Shown here one piece after another: positions 7,205 to 12,937 of a DNA stretch of 13,927 nucleotides; positions within the stretch are counted from its first letter, which is position 1; each line of letters begins with the position of its first letter. Made by a program: the position numbers and the translations under genes. The stretch comes from TMED14 sp038145075 (GTDB taxonomy: Bacteria > Bacteroidota > Bacteroidia > Flavobacteriales > Schleiferiaceae), in the NCBI GenBank assembly GCA_038145075.1, contig JAYQOY010000045.1, positions 1-13,927 on the forward strand, in the 5' to 3' direction. Under the pieces are notes generated by a model, which had not been told where the DNA came from, made no database searches, and saw only the letters and a list, made by a program, of their open reading frames with translations.

Positions 7205-8532
7205 TTATGCAGTTCGTGGTGGAGTTCTTCCAGGGATTTTCCTTTGGTTTCTGGCATTATCCAATGCGTAAAGGCCAGCTGCAAGACCATGCAGGCCGCG
7301 AAGAAGGCGAAGATGGGCCAGCCTTCAGGAAAGACCTCCATGACCACAGGGCCCAGCAGGGTAATCATAGCCGCGAAGACCCAGTGCGTCCCGGTGCCCC
7401 AGGATTGGCCAGCGCCGCGCACAGAGTTCGGGAAGATTTCGGAAATGAAGACCCAGATGACCGCCCCTTGGCCCATGGCATGGGAAGCAATGAACATCAG
7501 GATGAAGGTCAGCGTAAACATGGGGGCTGCCTCACTGTAAAAGGCGTAGGCGACCATGCAGAGCGAGACGATGTAGCCGATGGAGCCGATGTACATCAGT
7601 TGCTTTCGGCCCAAGCGGTCAATGAAGTAGAGGCCGACAAAGGTGAAGAGCAGATTGATGCCGCCCAGGGAGACGCTCGAAAGCAAGGATTGGCTGCTGG
7701 CAAAACCGGCATTTTCCAGGATGGATGGTGCGTAGTACAGGATGAAGTTGATGCCGGACAATTGGTTGAACATCGCCAGTAAGAAGGCCAACAGAAGGGG
7801 GAAGCGGAAGTCGCGCGAGAACAAGGGAACGCGGGGCTTGGAAGCGGTTTCCGCGGCGTCGGCTTGTATGGCCTTGAGGGTTGCTGCGGCTTCGGCCTCA
7901 CTGTCAAAGAGTTCGTTCAGCACCTTTTGGGCCGCGGCACTATCGCCTTTCTTGACGGCGAGCCAGCGGGGGCTTTCGGGCACTGTGAGGACCATGAAGG
8001 TGTAAACGATGGCGGGAATGGCCTCCACCCCGAGCATCAAACGCCAATCCCAATCGCCTCCCACGCCGCTGAGGAGGAAGTTGGAGAAGAAGGCAATGAG
8101 GATGCCGAAAACAATGTTAAACTGGTAGAGGGCGACTAATCGGCCGCGGGACGCTGCGCTGGAAATCTCCGAAATGTAGGCGGGCGCTGCCACCGAAGAG
8201 GCTCCCACCCCTACCCCGCCAATGAAGCGGAAGAAGGAGAACGAGTAGGGATCCCAGGCCAGCATGGAGCCAATCGCAGAGACCGAGTACAGGACGCCAA
8301 TCCAGACGAGGGTGGGCTTTCGGCCTAAGATGTCCGTCGGTTTGCCGCCAAAGAGCGAGCCTAAAACCGTGCCCCAGAGGGCCATGGACATGATGAAGGT
8401 GCCGTGGAACCAGGCGGAGGTGTTCCAGAGTTCGCGGATGGGCTCGTTGGCGCCGGAGATGACTACGGTGTCAAATCCAAAGAGGAAGCCCGCGACCGCG
8501 ACCACCCAGGACCATTTTTGAACATTGCGCAT
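7201..8532 (-). CDS. Sugar-porter (SP) family MFS transporter, probable fructose/hexose importer
   Basis: A full-length 443-residue 12-helix transporter of the sugar-porter branch of the major facilitator superfamily. Family landmarks are in order: GFLFGFDTVVISGA (15-28), DILGRKPT (67-74), RFIGGVGVG with PAYISEIS (117-124) and RGRL, PESPRWL (185-191), the sugar-site motif QLSGINFILYYAP in helix 7 (257-269), DRLGRKQLM (305-313), SEIFPNSVRGAGQS (364-377) and PETKGKSLEEL (427-437). Such proteins import monosaccharides, usually with protons. The stop overlaps the start of the fructokinase-GH32 ORF by four bases (ATGA), so the genes are cotranscribed and coupled. That context makes fructose the most likely substrate. 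It is the first gene of the operon, with a 92-bp divergent region upstream shared with the gene at 8625. I saw no clear -7 box on this strand beyond a weak TAGATTTC about 30 bases upstream. Confidence 0.93.
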   Translation of the reverse strand: MRNVQKWSWVVAVAGFLFGFDTVVISGANEPIRELWNTSAWFHGTFIMSMALWGTVLGSLFGGKPTDILGRKPTLVWIGVLYSVSAIGSMLAWDPYSFSFFRFIGGVGVGASSVAAPAYISEISSAASRGRLVALYQFNIVFGILIAFFSNFLLSGVGGDWDWRLMLGVEAIPAIVYTFMVLTVPESPRWLAVKKGDSAAAQKVLNELFDSEAEAAATLKAIQADAAETASKPRVPLFSRDFRFPLLLAFLLAMFNQLSGINFILYYAPSILENAGFASSQSLLSSVSLGGINLLFTFVGLYFIDRLGRKQLMYIGSIGYIVSLCMVAYAFYSEAAPMFTLTFILMFIASHAMGQGAVIWVFISEIFPNSVRGAGQSWGTGTHWVFAAMITLLGPVVMEVFPEGWPIFAFFAACMVLQLAFTHWIMPETKGKSLEELHHELHK

Positions 8533-8595
8533 AGGATAGCCGTGTTTTTGTGTTTAGGAAGCGGAAATCTACAAAGAGCCTTTGGACAATTTTAG

Positions 8596-8603
8596 TACCT
8601 TCC
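8596..8603 (+). promoter_or_regulatory. Weak -7-like box upstream of the coiled-coil membrane protein gene
   Basis: TACCTTCC keeps the TACCTT core found before other genes but matches only four of six fixed positions of TAnnTTTG. It is 21 bases before the ATG at 8625, predicting a leader of about 15 bases. An ATG immediately after the box (8604) meets a stop two codons later and is not a gene start. Confidence 0.25.
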
Positions 8604-8624
8604 ATGCTATAAATCCCTAAGGTT

Positions 8625-8996
8625 ATGAACACTCAGACGCTCGAACGCATCCTTCTCGGCTTTGGTGCCATCGTTTTGCTCGGCTTTGCGGCCTCCTACT
8701 TTGTAGAAGCGCTGCATTCTTATCATAACGGCCTCCGAATTGCTGCCATCGCAGGCGTTGCGCTCTATGCCGTCTACAGTTTCATGGTCCAATCCAAGGA
8801 CCAAAAGGAGATTTACTCCGCCGAAAAAGAAGCCGAAAAATTTGAGAGCCAAGCGCGCAAGGAGCGCCGCCGCGGCGACGAATTGCAAGAAGCCAACCTG
8901 ACGCTTCAAGCAGACTTGAGCACGGCGAATAAAGAAATCGAAGCTTTGCGCTCGAAGGTGGCAGACCTAGAGGCGCAGCTCGCCGACAAGGACTAA
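8625..8996 (+). CDS. Small membrane protein with two helices and C-terminal coiled coil
   Basis: A 123-residue protein not recognised as a named family. Helix 1 spans about residues 8-28 (RILLGFGAIVLLGFAASYFVE) and helix 2 about 38-55 (RIAAIAGVALYAVYSFMV). From about 57 to the end it is highly charged and heptad-like, with Lys/Glu/Arg-rich repeats (EIYSAEKEAEKFESQARKER) and regularly spaced Leu in the tail (LQEANLTLQADL, EIEALRSKVADLEAQLADKD), so a coiled coil is likely on the cytoplasmic side. It may act as a scaffold or spacer at the membrane, but that is inference. It is divergent from the sugar transporter and convergent with the sulfotransferase gene. The terminator hairpin of the latter lies just beyond its stop. 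Confidence 0.75.
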   Translation: MNTQTLERILLGFGAIVLLGFAASYFVEALHSYHNGLRIAAIAGVALYAVYSFMVQSKDQKEIYSAEKEAEKFESQARKERRRGDELQEANLTLQADLSTANKEIEALRSKVADLEAQLADKD

Positions 8997-9018
8997 AAAG
9001 ATGGGGGCGCTTACCCCC
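8995..9018 (-). terminator. Candidate rho-independent terminator of the sulfotransferase gene
   Basis: On the minus strand, GGGGG (9018-9014) and CCCCC (9007-9003) form a 5-bp GC stem around the loop TAAGCG, followed by ATCTTTTT. The stem begins about 31 bases after the stop at 9050. The T-run overlaps the stop codon of the convergent gene. On the plus strand the hairpin is followed only by TCCCTCTTC, so termination in that direction would be weak. Confidence 0.5.
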
Positions 9019-9049
9019 TCCCTCTTCAAAGTTCCTTACAGAATCCCTC

Positions 9050-10024
9050 TTACTTGAGATACAACGGATACAAGCGATTGTACGCATACCGCTTGATCGA
9101 CTCCCCCTTCGCAGGCTTCCAAGCGCCGCTCTGAAGGGGCAGCTCATCGTAGCCGTATTCGGCCAACACATGGCCAAAGTGCTGGGTCACCAAGTTGGCC
9201 TCTAGGGGCGTAATCTCCTCCTTCCAACGGTCCAAATGCGCCGCAGAAATCGCCTTGAAATTCCCATAGGCGCTGTTGCCACCCCAAGGATCGCCCAACA
9301 GCGTGGGCTTCAACAAGCTTTCATCAAAGGAAATCCCCAAGAAGCTCGCCAATTTGCGCATTTCGCCTTCGGGATCCTGAGCGAGGTCTTCGTAACGAAC
9401 CACCTGGTACTTAGGAATCAACGCTTTATTGGTTTTCAGCCAGTAATACCCGGATTCCAGCGACTTGTACACCTTGTTGATGAGCGGATAGCCCTGGTCT
9501 TTGGCTTTGAATTTTCGAAGCGCCACCATGTTGGCATAGGGGTTCCGAACGATGTGGATGAACTGCGCCTTGGGAAAGGTCTGGGCCAGCTCCAACGCCG
9601 ACTCCAAATGCTCCACACTCTTTTCCACCGCCCGCTTTCCCTGGGCCGAATCCAATCCCTCCACCACTTGGGGCAGCAACTGCTTCAAAATGGTCAAGGC
9701 TTGGATAGGATCGTCGGCATCGTCCATTTCGCCCACAAAGGCGCGCACCGCGTCCATGTCGAGTCGGTCGCCCAGCACCACGTCGGCCTGGCGATCCGTA
9801 GACCGAGCATAGGACTCCAAAATCTCCACAAGACCGTCCAGGAAATTGGCGTCCTCCACGGGCGCTTGCTTTCGGTACGAGTAGGTGATCCACCGCCCGA
9901 GCAAGGCCATAAAATGCGTTTCAAAGGGGATGACAAAGAGTTCGGGGTGCCCATCCAGCAGGGAGCGCAGCAAGCTGGTACCAGACTTGTGGCTGCCGAG
10001 GATGAAAATGGGTGCGTGCGGCAT
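9050..10024 (-). CDS. Sulfotransferase family protein (PAPS-dependent)
   Basis: A 324-residue cytoplasmic sulfotransferase that would move sulfate from PAPS to a sugar, lipid or other hydroxyl acceptor. The N-terminal strand and 5'-phosphosulfate loop are clear: PIFILGSHKSGTSLLRSLLDGHP (split here as PIFILGSHKSG at residues 5-15 and TSLLRSLLDGHP following). The 3'-phosphate-binding motif appears as FIHIVRNPYANMVALRKF in the middle of the protein. Later blocks, YEDLAQDPEGEMRKLASFLG and WKEEI, are typical of the family. The chosen start puts the P-loop 10 residues from the N-terminus as usual and sits five bases after a -7-like box; an upstream in-frame ATG at 10063 only adds non-conserved residues. 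No sulfated-polysaccharide biosynthesis genes are adjacent, so the acceptor is unknown. It is monocistronic, with its own promoter and terminator candidates. Confidence 0.85.
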   Translation of the reverse strand: MPHAPIFILGSHKSGTSLLRSLLDGHPELFVIPFETHFMALLGRWITYSYRKQAPVEDANFLDGLVEILESYARSTDRQADVVLGDRLDMDAVRAFVGEMDDADDPIQALTILKQLLPQVVEGLDSAQGKRAVEKSVEHLESALELAQTFPKAQFIHIVRNPYANMVALRKFKAKDQGYPLINKVYKSLESGYYWLKTNKALIPKYQVVRYEDLAQDPEGEMRKLASFLGISFDESLLKPTLLGDPWGGNSAYGNFKAISAAHLDRWKEEITPLEANLVTQHFGHVLAEYGYDELPLQSGAWKPAKGESIKRYAYNRLYPLYLK

Positions 10025-10029
10025 AGGGG

Positions 10030-10037
10030 CTAAAATA
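10030..10037 (-). promoter_or_regulatory. -7 box five bases before the sulfotransferase start
   Basis: On the minus strand TATTTTAG (five of six matches to TAnnTTTG) is followed by CCCCT and then the ATG at 10024. The same geometry occurs at 4509, 10323 and 11643 and predicts a leaderless transcript. It supports 10024 as the start codon. Confidence 0.45.
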
Positions 10038-10157
10038 GGGTCAGGCCTCCAAGGGCATTTCATAAATGAGCAAGCGGTCGTATAGAGCGAGGGCGCGATT
10101 TGTATAGGATTCTATCCCATTTCAGCCATGCCTCAGTTCGAATCCAAGATGCCAATC

Positions 10158-10193
10158 AAAAAAACCGCCCCGACGCTTGTGCGAAGAGGCGGT
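10158..10193 (-). terminator. Rho-independent terminator downstream of tRNA-Arg
   Basis: On the minus strand ACCGCC (10193-10188) pairs with GGCGGT (10169-10164) around an 18-base loop, and the right arm runs straight into a T-run ending at 10158 (TTTTTTT). The stem can extend with two or three A/G-T pairs on its outer side. It begins about 34 bases after the 3' end of the tRNA gene and separates it from the sulfotransferase promoter. Confidence 0.75.
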
Positions 10194-10226
10194 CTTGCCG
10201 GAGAGATGCATCGCACCTCTGATCTG

Positions 10227-10298
10227 TAGCCCCGGCAGGAATCGAACCTGCATCTTAGGCTCCGGAAACCCACATACTATCCATTGTACTACGGAGCC
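10227..10298 (-). tRNA. tRNA-Arg, anticodon CCG
   Basis: A 72-nt cloverleaf on the minus strand. Acceptor arms are GGCTCCG and CGGGGCT with discriminator A; the D arm is GTAC/GTAT with an 8-nt loop containing GG; the anticodon arm is TGGGT/GCCTA with loop TTCCGGA (anticodon CCG, reading CGG); the variable loop is AGAT; and the T arm GCAGG/CCTGC is fully paired around TTCGATT. CCA is not encoded. The folding contains several G-U pairs, including G1-U72 in the acceptor stem, which is slightly unusual. A perfect -7 box lies 11 bases upstream and a terminator lies downstream, so it is a single transcription unit. Confidence 0.9.
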
Positions 10299-10309
10299 AA
10301 ACCAGGTAG

Positions 10310-10317
10310 CAAAAGTA
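10310..10317 (-). promoter_or_regulatory. Perfect -7 box of the tRNA-Arg gene
   Basis: On the minus strand TACTTTTG matches all fixed positions of TAnnTTTG and ends 11 bases before the tRNA 5' end, leaving a precursor leader of a few bases. It directly abuts the 17-bp inverted repeat at 10318-10334, which occupies the -15 to -30 region of this promoter. Confidence 0.55.
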
Positions 10318-10334
10318 GTTCCTACCTTAGGAAC
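10318..10334. repeat. Perfect 7-bp inverted repeat (17 bp) in a divergent promoter region
   Basis: GTTCCTACCTTAGGAAC has arms GTTCCTA and TAGGAAC around CCT. It contains the -7-like box TACCTTAG of the rightward lipoprotein gene, ends on the base before its ATG, and abuts the -7 box of the leftward tRNA gene. If the rightward transcript starts at the ATG, the repeat is not transcribed, which favours a protein-binding operator over an RNA hairpin. This is inference from position and symmetry. Confidence 0.55.
10323..10330 (+). promoter_or_regulatory. -7 box four bases before the SnoaL-lipoprotein start
   Basis: TACCTTAG (five of six matches to TAnnTTTG) is followed by GAAC and the ATG at 10335. 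It lies entirely within the 17-bp inverted repeat. The geometry predicts a leaderless mRNA. Confidence 0.4.
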
Positions 10335-10856
10335 ATGAATCAGAAATCTACCCTCCTGCTTGCCGGATGTGTACTCAGCCTTTTGACCGCTTGTTCTTCG
10401 GAAGCGGAGAACCCAGCCTGCAGCATCGAGCACCCTGTGGATGAGGTGCACCGCGTTTTGGATGCCTGGCACCATGCCGCGAGTGTGGCCGACTCCAGCG
10501 CCTACTTTGGGGCCATGGCTTCCGACGAAAGCATCTTTATTGGAACCGACGAGACGGAACGTTGGACCACCCCTGAATTCAAAACCTGGAGCCGCCGCTA
10601 CTTCCAGCGCGCCTCTGCATGGACCTTCGTCCCGGTCACAGGCGAACGCCACGTCCAGGCCCAAGGCGACGTGGCCTGGTTGGATGAAAAATTGGACTCC
10701 GAACACATGGGACGCTGCCGCGGGACGGGCATCTTGACCTTTGACCATGAGGCGAACTCGTGGAAAATTGCGCACTACACCTTGTCCTACGCGGTGCCCA
10801 ATGAGGTGGCCGATTCGGTCATGCAGGTCATCGAACGCTGGAACGACTCCAAATAA
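10335..10856 (+). CDS. SnoaL-like (NTF2-fold) lipoprotein
   Basis: A 173-residue predicted lipoprotein. Its N-terminus MNQKSTLLLAGCVLSLLTAC gives a lipobox LTAC with Cys20 (an earlier LAGC at 9-12 would leave too short a hydrophobic core). The mature part matches the SnoaL_3 branch of the NTF2-like fold: VLDAWHHAASVADSSAYFGA, then ESIFIGTDETERWTTPEFK, then WSRRYFQRASAWTF, then GDVAWLDEKLDSEHMGRCRG, then WKIAHYTLSYAVPN. NTF2-like proteins bind or isomerise small molecules in a conical pocket; this subfamily is mostly uncharacterised and no catalytic residues can be assigned. The start at 10335 is fixed by the lipoprotein signal and the -7 box just before it; an upstream in-frame ATG at 10284 lies inside the antisense tRNA gene and is rejected. 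Confidence 0.85.
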   Translation: MNQKSTLLLAGCVLSLLTACSSEAENPACSIEHPVDEVHRVLDAWHHAASVADSSAYFGAMASDESIFIGTDETERWTTPEFKTWSRRYFQRASAWTFVPVTGERHVQAQGDVAWLDEKLDSEHMGRCRGTGILTFDHEANSWKIAHYTLSYAVPNEVADSVMQVIERWNDSK

Positions 10857-10861
10857 GCCTT

Positions 10862-10898
10862 TGCCCGGTGAAGGATTAGGCTATCCGGCATCATTTTT
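10862..10898 (+). terminator. Possible rho-independent terminator after the SnoaL lipoprotein
   Basis: TGCCCGG (10862-10868) can pair with CCGGCA (10885-10890) with one bulged C, followed by TCATTTTT. It starts five bases after the stop at 10856. A competing small hairpin (GGAT/ATCC) lies inside it and the T-run is short, so this is tentative. Confidence 0.3.
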
Positions 10899-10899
10899 G

Positions 10900-10907
10900 A
10901 ATCTTTG
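10900..10907 (+). promoter_or_regulatory. Candidate -7 box for the di-haem lipoprotein gene
   Basis: AATCTTTG matches five of six fixed positions of TAnnTTTG and lies 18 bases before the ATG at 10926, implying a leader of about 12 bases. The T-rich stretch just before it may also serve as the tail of the upstream terminator candidate. Confidence 0.35.
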
Positions 10908-10925
10908 CCGTCAAAGTATCCTACT

Positions 10926-11633
10926 ATGCGCCAGACGCTTGCCCTCTCCCTGCTTGTTTGCACCGGCCTCCTGCTGGGTACAAGCTGCACGCACGAGCCT
11001 TTGAATCCCATCGATCCCAATCCTATCGATACGACGGGAACAGGGGGACGCGTTTGCGATCCGGATACCGTGTATTTCCAGCAAGATGTCTTACCATTGA
11101 TCGTATCCAGCTGCGCCATGAGCGGCTGCCACGATGCCGCTTCGGCCCAAGATGGCGTGGTCCTTACCTCGTATACATCCATTATGAATACGGGCGATGT
11201 AAAGGCCGGCCAGCCCAACAACAGTGAATTGTACGAGGTTTTAGTGGAGAATGATCCGGATAAAATCATGCCTCCTCCTCCTGCGAGTTTGACGGCGGCC
11301 CAGATCCAACTCATCAAAACCTGGATTCAGCAAGGTGCGCAAAACAATTCCTGCGAGTCCGGCTGCGACACGACGGCCTACACATTTAGCGGCACCATTC
11401 AGCCCATGTTGCAGAATTTCTGCGTGGGCTGCCATGCGGGCACCTCGGCCTCTGCCTATGTGCAGTTGGATTCCCATGCCGGCGTAGTGGCTGCGCTGAG
11501 CAATAACCGTCTGATGGGGGCTGTCACGCACCAAACAGGTTACGCCGCCATGCCTCCAAGCGGAAACGGCTTGACGGATTGCCAGATTCGCCAGCTTGAG
11601 CTTTGGGTAGCTGCCGGCGCACCGAACAACTAA
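10926..11633 (+). CDS. Lipoprotein with two c-type haem-binding motifs
   Basis: A 235-residue predicted exported haem protein. The N-terminus MRQTLALSLLVCTGLLLGTSC is a lipoprotein signal with Cys21, followed by a flexible Pro/Asn/Asp/Thr linker. Two similar halves follow. Half 1 (about 47-138) has SSCAMSGCHD, with Cys63, Cys68 and His69 (a CX4CH spacing), then KIMPPPP with Met115 and a helix ending KTWIQQGA. Half 2 (about 152-235) has NFCVGCHAG, a standard CXXCH at 166-170, then AAMPPSG with Met209 and a helix ending LELWVAAGAP. The His and Met are the likely axial haem ligands. The order haem motif, Met-Pro-Pro, W-I/V-x-x-G-A resembles the cytochrome-c-like domains common in Bacteroidota and Planctomycetes surface proteins. 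An electron-carrier or haem-storage role is inferred. An extra CESGC pair sits between the halves. The start at 10905 seven codons upstream is less likely. Confidence 0.82.
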   Translation: MRQTLALSLLVCTGLLLGTSCTHEPLNPIDPNPIDTTGTGGRVCDPDTVYFQQDVLPLIVSSCAMSGCHDAASAQDGVVLTSYTSIMNTGDVKAGQPNNSELYEVLVENDPDKIMPPPPASLTAAQIQLIKTWIQQGAQNNSCESGCDTTAYTFSGTIQPMLQNFCVGCHAGTSASAYVQLDSHAGVVAALSNNRLMGAVTHQTGYAAMPPSGNGLTDCQIRQLELWVAAGAPNN

Positions 11634-11642
11634 GGCTTCGCC

Positions 11643-11650
11643 TATATTCG
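11643..11650 (+). promoter_or_regulatory. -7-like box five bases before the DoxX start
   Basis: TATATTCG (five of six matches to TAnnTTTG) is followed by TGCCC and the ATG at 11656. It lies only 10 bases after the stop of the di-haem lipoprotein gene, so the DoxX gene may have its own leaderless promoter despite the short gap. Confidence 0.35.
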
Positions 11651-11655
11651 TGCCC

Positions 11656-12054
11656 ATGACAAACGCTTTGGGCCTTTTTCTGCTGCGCGCAGGCACTTCT
11701 TTTTTGATGATTCCACACGGTTGGGCGAAGTACGAACGCCTAACGCAAGCGCTGGAATCCGGCGAACCGGTCAAATTCATGGATTTCATGGGAATGGGCA
11801 CCACCGTTTCCTTGGCCTTGACCATTTTTGGCGAGCTCATCGCCCCCGCCCTCATTTTGGTGGGCTTCAAGACGCGCTGGATGGCTGCGCCTGCCGCCTT
11901 TACCATGCTGGTGGCTGCCTTTGTTGCGCATGGGGCTGACCCGCTGGCCGAAAAAGAACATGCCCTGCTCTACGCCTTTGCTTTCTTGGCGGTTTTGCTA
12001 CTAGGACCGGGCCGATGGAGCGTGGATTCCTGGTGGGCGGGGCGGAAGGTGTGA
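11656..12054 (+). CDS. DoxX family membrane protein
   Basis: A 132-residue inner-membrane protein with four hydrophobic segments, the usual size and topology of the DoxX family. The family-like N-terminal block reads LFLLRAGTSFLMIPHGWAKY, where R11 and the His-Gly-x-x-K stretch match the conserved LLR...HGxxK pattern. A short loop (ESGEPVKFMDFMG) follows, then GELIAPALILVGFKTRW and ALLYAFAFLAVLLLGPGRWS near the C-terminus. DoxX relatives are linked to quinone, thiosulfate or oxidative-stress chemistry, but most are uncharacterised and no specific activity can be claimed here. The ATG at 11656 is preferred over a GTG at 11650 that overlaps the promoter-like box. The gene ends three bases from the stop of the convergent membrane protein gene. 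Confidence 0.88.
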   Translation: MTNALGLFLLRAGTSFLMIPHGWAKYERLTQALESGEPVKFMDFMGMGTTVSLALTIFGELIAPALILVGFKTRWMAAPAAFTMLVAAFVAHGADPLAEKEHALLYAFAFLAVLLLGPGRWSVDSWWAGRKV

Positions 12055-12057
12055 TAC

Positions 12058-12936
12058 CTACTTACTGGCCGAATACAATCGATCAAATGCGTCGGAAAAC
12101 CAGAGCATTACAACGCCAAATCCAATTCCAATCACGAGCAGAATTTGGGCCATTCCTGGCTGAGCGGTAAAGGACAGCTTTAACAGAATTGTCGAAACCA
12201 CAAAGCTGGAATTGCGAATGATCACGGGAAATTCATCCGTGTAAAGCAAAGAAAACAGCAGGATGCACACGTCACTCATGATGAGGAAGGTGTAGAAGGT
12301 ATCAAAGAAGATTTGGTTTAGGTCAAGCGATAAGGCCGATATATGTCCGACTGAGGCCAATACCCACGTCGTTAAACTGTACAGGCCGAGGACAACAAAA
12401 ACGCCTAACAATCCCACAGACAGGGACTCTTTCGCCCGAATAAATCCTTGAAGTTTGGGGCCAATGAGCTTCTCTTCCGCTTTTTCAACCTTTTTCGGCG
12501 CATACATACCGCTGATTCGGTAGAAGAGAAAGATGAGCCCAAACACTACAAATACCGTTAAGAGATCCCACATCAGCTCCAACTGCACCAATTGTGCAAC
12601 CGAATACGATGAAAAATCAGAATGACTCAAATCTTTGAAAATGCTTCGAATGACGATTAATGTCATTATCTCATACTGCTTCCCGATGTATATGGTCGTC
12701 GATTGTCGGAGGTAGTAAATCAACAAGTAGGCCTCGTAAATCAATAAAATTGAGAAGGGGGTGTAAATAGCCTGAATAGGGTGCGATACCATGTTCCAAT
12801 GGGCTAAAAAAGGTACCCAAGGTGCTGCTATGGTTAGCAGTAGATGCACGACAAAGAGGCCAATCGCCACATACAAGGTGGCTTTCCCCAATCGCTCTCT
12901 GAATTCGGCTGAAAAGTAGCTCTGAGCCCAAATCAT
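12058..12936 (-). CDS. Polytopic membrane protein of unknown function, AT-richer than neighbours
   Basis: A 292-residue integral membrane protein that I cannot assign to a named family. About six hydrophobic segments are visible, near residues 20-40, 56-76, 120-140, 172-196, 208-231 and 262-281. A charged cytoplasmic-looking loop lies at 140-170 (YAPKKVEKAEEKLIGPK). The block YIGKQYEIMTLIVIRSIFKD (83-102) after segment 2 looks like an amphipathic, possibly functional stretch, perhaps a channel- or sensor-like element, but that is speculation. Base composition differs from the surroundings: four 60-base lines I counted by hand (12121, 12241, 12541, 12721) total 108 of 240 G+C, about 45%, against 38 of 60 in the DoxX line at 11881. 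This may mean recent acquisition. A nested inverted repeat lies immediately upstream, and TAAATTCA, a poor -7 match, ends four bases before the ATG. Confidence 0.8.
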   Translation of the reverse strand: MIWAQSYFSAEFRERLGKATLYVAIGLFVVHLLLTIAAPWVPFLAHWNMVSHPIQAIYTPFSILLIYEAYLLIYYLRQSTTIYIGKQYEIMTLIVIRSIFKDLSHSDFSSYSVAQLVQLELMWDLLTVFVVFGLIFLFYRISGMYAPKKVEKAEEKLIGPKLQGFIRAKESLSVGLLGVFVVLGLYSLTTWVLASVGHISALSLDLNQIFFDTFYTFLIMSDVCILLFSLLYTDEFPVIIRNSSFVVSTILLKLSFTAQPGMAQILLVIGIGFGVVMLWFSDAFDRLYSASK

Positions 12937-12937
12937 C

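Noticed and set aside
7195..7782. Plus-strand open frame of 195 codons opposite the sugar transporter
   Set aside because: The opposite strand encodes a complete MFS protein with all family motifs; this translation is low-complexity charged sequence without homology signs.
9003..9018. The GGGGG/CCCCC hairpin as a terminator for the plus-strand coiled-coil gene
   Set aside because: In that direction it is followed by TCCCTCTTC instead of a T-run, whereas the minus strand has ATCTTTTT; it is called for the minus strand only.
9236..10033. Plus-strand open frame of 265 codons opposite the sulfotransferase
   Set aside because: Shadow of a gene with clear PAPS-binding motifs; no start context and no domain of its own.
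10122..10775. Minus-strand open frame of 217 codons running through the tRNA gene and the SnoaL lipoprotein
   Set aside because: It crosses a tRNA and its terminator in the same direction and is antisense to a lipoprotein with clear signal and domain.
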